DNA of 16,354 nucleotides, from assembly GCA_964593905.1 (NCBI GenBank), contig CAZQLE010000073.1:1-16354 (forward strand). The letters run 5' to 3'. The notes under the pieces are model-generated. The model was given only the letters and a program-made list of their open reading frames with translations. It was not told the origin of the DNA and searched no databases. The first letter of the stretch is position 1. Each line of letters starts with the position of its first letter. This DNA is from CAZQLE01 sp964593905 (GTDB lineage Bacteria; Chloroflexota; Anaerolineae; Anaerolineales; Anaerolineaceae). Below are positions 13,478 through 16,354 of this stretch, piece after piece. The position numbers and the translations under genes are program-made.

Positions 13478-13978
13478 ATGAATCTCATTAATCCATTTAC
13501 TGTCTCAATTGCAATTGCCGCCGGGCTGGCTGCTCTGGCCTTCTTTCGCCCACAGATCGGGCGCGTGGTGACCGGTTTTTTCTTCCTGATCATGGCGCTG
13601 GGGGTTAACGTTCCGGTAGCCCTGACCGATCCCACGCTGTTTGCTGCCGCAGGCGCAAATGCGCTACTGCCGCCTTACCGCTGGTTTTTTACCGAGGTGC
13701 TGACCCGTTGGCCGCTGCCATTTGTAATTGCACTGATCCTGTTTGAAACCAGCGTGGGGGTGTTGATCCTCAGCCAGGGGAAGGCTGTTCGTCTGGGTTT
13801 GATCGGGGCCACGCTGTTTTGCCTGTTTATCACCCCGGTTGGGGTGGAGGAACTGACCGCTCCATTGCTGATCATTTCTTATGTTCTGCTGCTGCGGCAA
13901 GATTTTCCCCGGCCGGTGATCCATCTGCCAAAATGGGTGCCTCAAACGTTCGTCAACAAACCGCTCGATCTGTCATAA
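13478..13978 (+). CDS. Membrane protein of unknown function, about four TM
   Basis: This 166-residue hydrophobic protein has segments at about residues 8-23 (SIAIAAGLAALAFF), 31-48 (VVTGFFFLIMALGVNV), 81-97 (LPFVIALILFETSVGVL) and 104-145 (two segments, through GLIGATLFCLFITPVGVEELTAPLLIISYVLLL). The tail after RQDFPRP is soluble. The loop LPPYRWFFTEVLTRWPL is aromatic-rich. ATG 13478 is preferred over a TTG at 13460 because AGGA lies 8 bases upstream. It follows the previous gene by 10 bp and is the last gene of the cassette before a strong terminator. The layout recalls DoxX-like small membrane proteins, but I cannot assign a family. Confidence 0.75.
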   Translation: MNLINPFTVSIAIAAGLAALAFFRPQIGRVVTGFFFLIMALGVNVPVALTDPTLFAAAGANALLPPYRWFFTEVLTRWPLPFVIALILFETSVGVLILSQGKAVRLGLIGATLFCLFITPVGVEELTAPLLIISYVLLLRQDFPRPVIHLPKWVPQTFVNKPLDLS

Positions 13979-14009
13979 ACCAACCCGGTTCTCTGCGATT
14001 AAAACAAAA

Positions 14010-14046
14010 CAGGTGTGCTTTTGGAGCACACCTGTCATTGTTTTTT
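14010..14046. terminator. Bidirectional intrinsic terminator
   Basis: CAGGTGTGCT (14010-14019) pairs perfectly with AGCACACCTG (14025-14034) around the loop TTTGG. On the plus strand TCATTGTTTTTT follows, ending the membrane cassette. On the minus strand TTTTGTTTTAATC follows, ending the thioredoxin gene. It lies between convergent genes at 13978 and 14059. Confidence 0.9.
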
Positions 14047-14058
14047 GCATCTGCTGGT

Positions 14059-14409
14059 TTATTTTTCTGGTGAAACAACCTGCTCGAGAAACTGGGTAAC
14101 CACATCGCGCAGCATTGGCTCGGGCATGGCGCCCACCTGACGGTGAATTACCTTGCCGTCGGCCACAAATAACATGGTCGGAATGCCCTGCACCCCATAA
14201 TGGATTGCCCATTGAGAATCTTCGTCGGTGTTGACCTTGGCTACAACCAGTTTGCCGGCATACTCTCTGGCGATTTTATCCAAAACCGGGGCCACCATGC
14301 GGCAGGGACCGCACCATGGCGCCCAAAAATCAACAATTACCGGCAGCGATGACTGTAACACTGCTTTCTCAAAAGCCTGGTCGGTCACATGGATGGGTTC
14401 GTTCAACAT
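14059..14409 (-). CDS. trxA: Thioredoxin
   Basis: This 116-residue thioredoxin has the active site FWAPWCGPCRM (Cys 33 and Cys 36) preceded by the buried Asp of VDF (D27). The cis-proline is in GIPTMLF (P77), and VNTDED and a C-terminal helix complete the fold. Length and motifs are standard for a cytoplasmic TrxA that reduces disulfides using thioredoxin reductase, which is not in the window. A longer frame reaches 14475, but the ATG at 14409 is preceded by AAGGAGA at proper distance and matches the family's start. It lies downstream of a methyltransferase gene on the same strand across 211 bp, so it probably has its own promoter. Confidence 0.95.
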   Translation of the reverse strand: MLNEPIHVTDQAFEKAVLQSSLPVIVDFWAPWCGPCRMVAPVLDKIAREYAGKLVVAKVNTDEDSQWAIHYGVQGIPTMLFVADGKVIHRQVGAMPEPMLRDVVTQFLEQVVSPEK

Positions 14410-14574
14410 CTTTCTCTCCTTAAGGTGGTAAGCATCGGCAGTTGTGCCGTAAATTACGAATGAGCATGGCCGCACAATCTGGTTCTGCGGTTATTTTCAC
14501 TTTCCTTTTCTTAGATGCAGGGTCCTGCAAAAGGTTACAGCCCCGAAATTAATCTCATTCTATTCTGCCATATG

Positions 14575-14578
14575 GCAG
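14575..14578. other. End of the 14-bp palindrome CTGCCATATGGCAG (14565-14578) upstream of trxA
   Basis: CTGCCATATGGCAG at 14565-14578 is a perfect palindrome, and a second short one, GCAGG-GT-CCTGC, lies at 14517-14528. A minus-strand TAGAAT (14557-14562) next to the first could be the trxA -10, but no -35 box is clear. The palindromes may be operator sites for a redox or stress regulator, or chance. Confidence 0.3.
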
Positions 14579-14620
14579 CCCGAATAAATTGTCAGGGCAC
14601 CGTCGTGGCGGTTTTTTCTT

Positions 14621-15451
14621 CTATGTCTTGAGGAGTTGATCGTTTTGCCGCCATACCAAAAAACCGCGTTGCAAGAAATTCTTGCGCAGCAATATGGAAT
14701 ATCCGCGCCGCGAGAGCGCCTCGGCGCTGCCCGTGTACCACTGGCGCAGCCCAAATGCGCGCAGCCCAATTGTCTCGCGGGCGGTTTCTTTCCAGGCTTC
14801 CATAAATTCGTAAATGGTCTCGCCCGCCACCATGCGGTGGATCATATTTTTTGGTAATACCGGTTGAAAAATGGATGGTTCAAAGCCCCAGTGAAAATTG
14901 GTACTGAACACCAGCGCCTCATAGCGCAGCCCTTGCGGCTCGCGGCGCAGCACATTGGCCGTCCAGATGCGGCCCAGCGGATCGGAGGTACCCTCGATTA
15001 ACAACCCGCCCATTTCCAGATAGGTTCCCATCCGCTGCCAGGCATCCAACACCTGGTCCTCTTCGTACTGGCGCAGCACATTAAAAGCGCGCAGCAGGCG
15101 CACTGTTTCACCCGGCTTTAGCGGCAGGTTAAACCCGCCCAGCCGGAAATCGGTCTGCTCATTCACAAAAGGCAGTGCGGCTGTTACCCGTTCGGGGGCA
15201 ATTTCAACCCCCAAAACATGCAAGTGCGGGTTGTGCGCCCGAAAACGTTCGGCGCTTTCGAGGGTGGTATAGGCCTCGGCCCCATAGCCCAGATCGACAT
15301 ACAGGCCGGTCTCGCCTGGCCCATCGGTGCGGCGAATCAGTTCGGGGGCATATAGCAGGGCGAAAATATCCACCCGGCGCAGCCGGTTGCGGGCGGTTTT
15401 GCCCCGCGTGGGGGTGCCTTCGGGGCGGTAAGGTCGTTGAAGTCGGGCCAT
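14621..15451 (-). CDS. Class I SAM-dependent methyltransferase, actinobacterial-like
   Basis: This 276-residue protein has an N-terminal segment TPTRGKTARNRLRRVD (about 13-28) and the SAM-binding motif I YVDLGYGAEAYTT (51-63). VLGVEIAPERV (79-89) is the acidic ribose-binding strand. FRLGGFNLPL (102-111), RAFNVLRQYEE (121-131) and GGLLIEGTSDPLGR (about 148-161) follow. This order of motifs matches a conserved but uncharacterised methyltransferase group common in Actinobacteria and found in Chloroflexota. The target of methylation is unknown. The motif I Gly pattern (DLGYGAE) is intact. A minus-strand TATAAT lies 9-14 bases before the ATG and there is no clear ribosome-binding site, so a leaderless transcript is possible. 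It sits 61 bp after the propeller gene. Confidence 0.85.
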   Translation of the reverse strand: MARLQRPYRPEGTPTRGKTARNRLRRVDIFALLYAPELIRRTDGPGETGLYVDLGYGAEAYTTLESAERFRAHNPHLHVLGVEIAPERVTAALPFVNEQTDFRLGGFNLPLKPGETVRLLRAFNVLRQYEEDQVLDAWQRMGTYLEMGGLLIEGTSDPLGRIWTANVLRREPQGLRYEALVFSTNFHWGFEPSIFQPVLPKNMIHRMVAGETIYEFMEAWKETARETIGLRAFGLRQWYTGSAEALSRRGYSILLRKNFLQRGFLVWRQNDQLLKT

Positions 15452-15459
15452 CGCTGCCC

Positions 15460-15465
15460 ATTATA
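15460..15465 (-). promoter_or_regulatory. TATAAT box immediately ahead of the methyltransferase start
   Basis: On the minus strand TATAAT occupies 15460-15465, with the ATG beginning at 15451. Transcription from it would begin at or just before the start codon, giving a leaderless mRNA. The -35 region is not convincing (CCAAAA at 17 bases). Confidence 0.4.
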
Positions 15466-15512
15466 CTCAATTGGCGTGATTCTTTTGGTAACTTGCCGGG
15501 CGGGTGTGGTGA

Positions 15513-16354
15513 TCAGGGCTTGCACCGGGTCTGATAGACCTCAATTTGATCTTCATAGCGTAGTGCGAACATACGCCCATCAAAAGACCATTTGATCTCG
15601 CTGACACTCTGAGCCACCTCAGACGGGATGGGGAACTGCACCTCTCGATCAACCTCCACCAGCCAGGGTAGATCGGCATCATCTGCATAAATTGCCATTT
15701 GATTGTTGGGCGACCAGTAAAGCTGCCGGTCGGGCAGCGCTTCCAGCGTCTGCATCGATGGGCCGTGGCTGACTTGCAGACTGGTATCGGTCACTTTGCG
15801 GGTTTCTTCCACGGGGGTGAGGGTGTTGGTGTTCAGGTCGACCTGCAAAATTTGAAGCTGGTCATCACCACTGCTGGAGGTCAGCTCCAGTAATCGGGCG
15901 CCTTTCCAGCCCACAATGCTTTTCATGCTGGCGAAATCATCGGTATGGGCCATATCTGAAGGCAGCGCATCAAACACATCACCGCTTGCCGGTTGGTAGA
16001 TCATCACCGAATATACCTTCTCGGATGGACGCAGCACGACAAAAGCCAGCAGGGTGCCATCGGGTGACCAGGCCAGGTCGCCAAACACCGATACGCTGTC
16101 GCCGCCAAAAGGCTCTTCTTCGGGTTGATCCAGATCGGCAACCCGTAACACGCCCAGATAACTGGACCAGTAGGCATTGGGCGGAGATAGAAAAGCCAGG
16201 CGGTGATCATCGGGCGCCCAGGCCAACAGGTCTCCCTGGGGTTGATCGGTCTCTACGGCGGCAAATTGTTTGACCAGACAAACATCCACCGGGCCAAGCG
16301 GGAAGGCGCGCATGGTGGGGGTATCCACAGTGGGGGTGGCGTTAACATCGGGGG
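15513..16354 (-). CDS. WD40-like/TolB-type beta-propeller protein, 5' end missing
   Basis: The reading frame stays open to the right edge, so only the C-terminal 280 residues are here. The GTG at 16328 is not the true start, because PDVNATPTVDTPT continues upstream of and through it. That Thr/Pro-rich stretch looks like the linker that follows a lipoprotein or secretion signal. At least four propeller blades are visible by their W-x-P-D-(D/G) turns: LLAWAPDDHRLAFLSPP, DLAWSPDGTLLAFVVL, LYWSPNNQMAIYAD and IKWSFDGRMFALRYED. TolB/DPP-IV-like propellers of this type bind other proteins or ligands outside the cytoplasm; no catalytic domain is seen in this part. The function is unknown. It ends 61 bp before the methyltransferase. 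Confidence 0.8.
   Translation of the reverse strand, partial: PDVNATPTVDTPTMRAFPLGPVDVCLVKQFAAVETDQPQGDLLAWAPDDHRLAFLSPPNAYWSSYLGVLRVADLDQPEEEPFGGDSVSVFGDLAWSPDGTLLAFVVLRPSEKVYSVMIYQPASGDVFDALPSDMAHTDDFASMKSIVGWKGARLLELTSSSGDDQLQILQVDLNTNTLTPVEETRKVTDTSLQVSHGPSMQTLEALPDRQLYWSPNNQMAIYADDADLPWLVEVDREVQFPIPSEVAQSVSEIKWSFDGRMFALRYEDQIEVYQTRCKP

Noticed and set aside
12757..13635. Antisense frame of 292 residues across the membrane cassette
   Set aside because: It is rich in Gln, Pro and Arg, has no domain, and is opposite three genes with good starts and ribosome-binding sites.
15513..16328. Beta-propeller protein as a complete gene starting at 16328
   Set aside because: The start would be GTG inside a Thr/Pro linker, and the frame stays open to the window edge, so the true start is outside.
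1..16354. A defence island, phage or biosynthetic cluster
   Set aside because: No nuclease, toxin, transposase, integrase, tail or core biosynthetic gene was recognised; the genes are ordinary regulators, transporters and enzymes.

Overview
The window is GC-rich bacterial chromosome made of ordinary single genes and short operons on both strands. I see no rRNA, tRNA, CRISPR array, transposase or phage gene. Several features point to a Chloroflexota bacterium, probably of the Anaerolineae type: a very large LuxR/MalT-type (LAL) regulator, a Gly/Met-rich lipoprotein next to an ABC permease, a DUF4405 membrane protein with a small partner, an actinobacterial-style inositol-phosphate synthase and SAM methyltransferase, and TGTCATxCTG-ended intergenic repeats. 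The assignment is an inference from gene types; no marker gene is present.

Layout. Bases 1-179 hold the end of an FtsX/MacB-type permease, followed by a lipoprotein with a Gly/Met-rich tail (249-896) and a terminator. Next is a PadR regulator overlapping a DUF2812 membrane protein (1172-2045), with a strong promoter embedded in AT-rich palindromes that look like an autoregulatory operator. A perfect 14-bp hairpin separates this pair from a convergent TetR gene of the LmrA/YxaF type (2100-2666). The TetR gene is divergent from an NmrA-like SDR (2758-3612). The SDR converges, 2 bp apart, on a DUF6069-like membrane protein (3615-4046). The TetR/SDR intergenic region and the DUF6069-like promoter share the operator TATATAGACCAGTC-NN-TATA (18 of 20 positions identical), which defines a small local regulon.

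Bases 4305-7492, all on the minus strand, encode myo-inositol-1-phosphate synthase, a HAD phosphatase and a 12-TM MFS transporter. The last two form an operon read towards ino1 and divergent from a DeoR-family regulator (7614-8369). AAACATG-like repeats and a good promoter lie between the transporter and the regulator. After a textbook terminator come a small membrane protein and a DUF4405 four-TM protein (minus strand, one operon), divergent from the 882-residue LuxR/MalT-type ATPase regulator (9714-12362).

Bases 12363-12823 are non-coding and hold two tandem copies of a short inverted-end repeat. After them lies a tight three-gene cassette of unknown function (12824-13978): a 71-residue soluble protein and two four-TM proteins. 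A bidirectional terminator separates it from a minus-strand group of thioredoxin, a class I SAM methyltransferase and a truncated beta-propeller protein that runs off the right edge.

The dominant theme is regulator/target pairs with readable operators. No clearly new multi-gene system stands out. The best leads are the LmrA-type mini-regulon, the tandem repeats and the uncharacterised membrane cassette.
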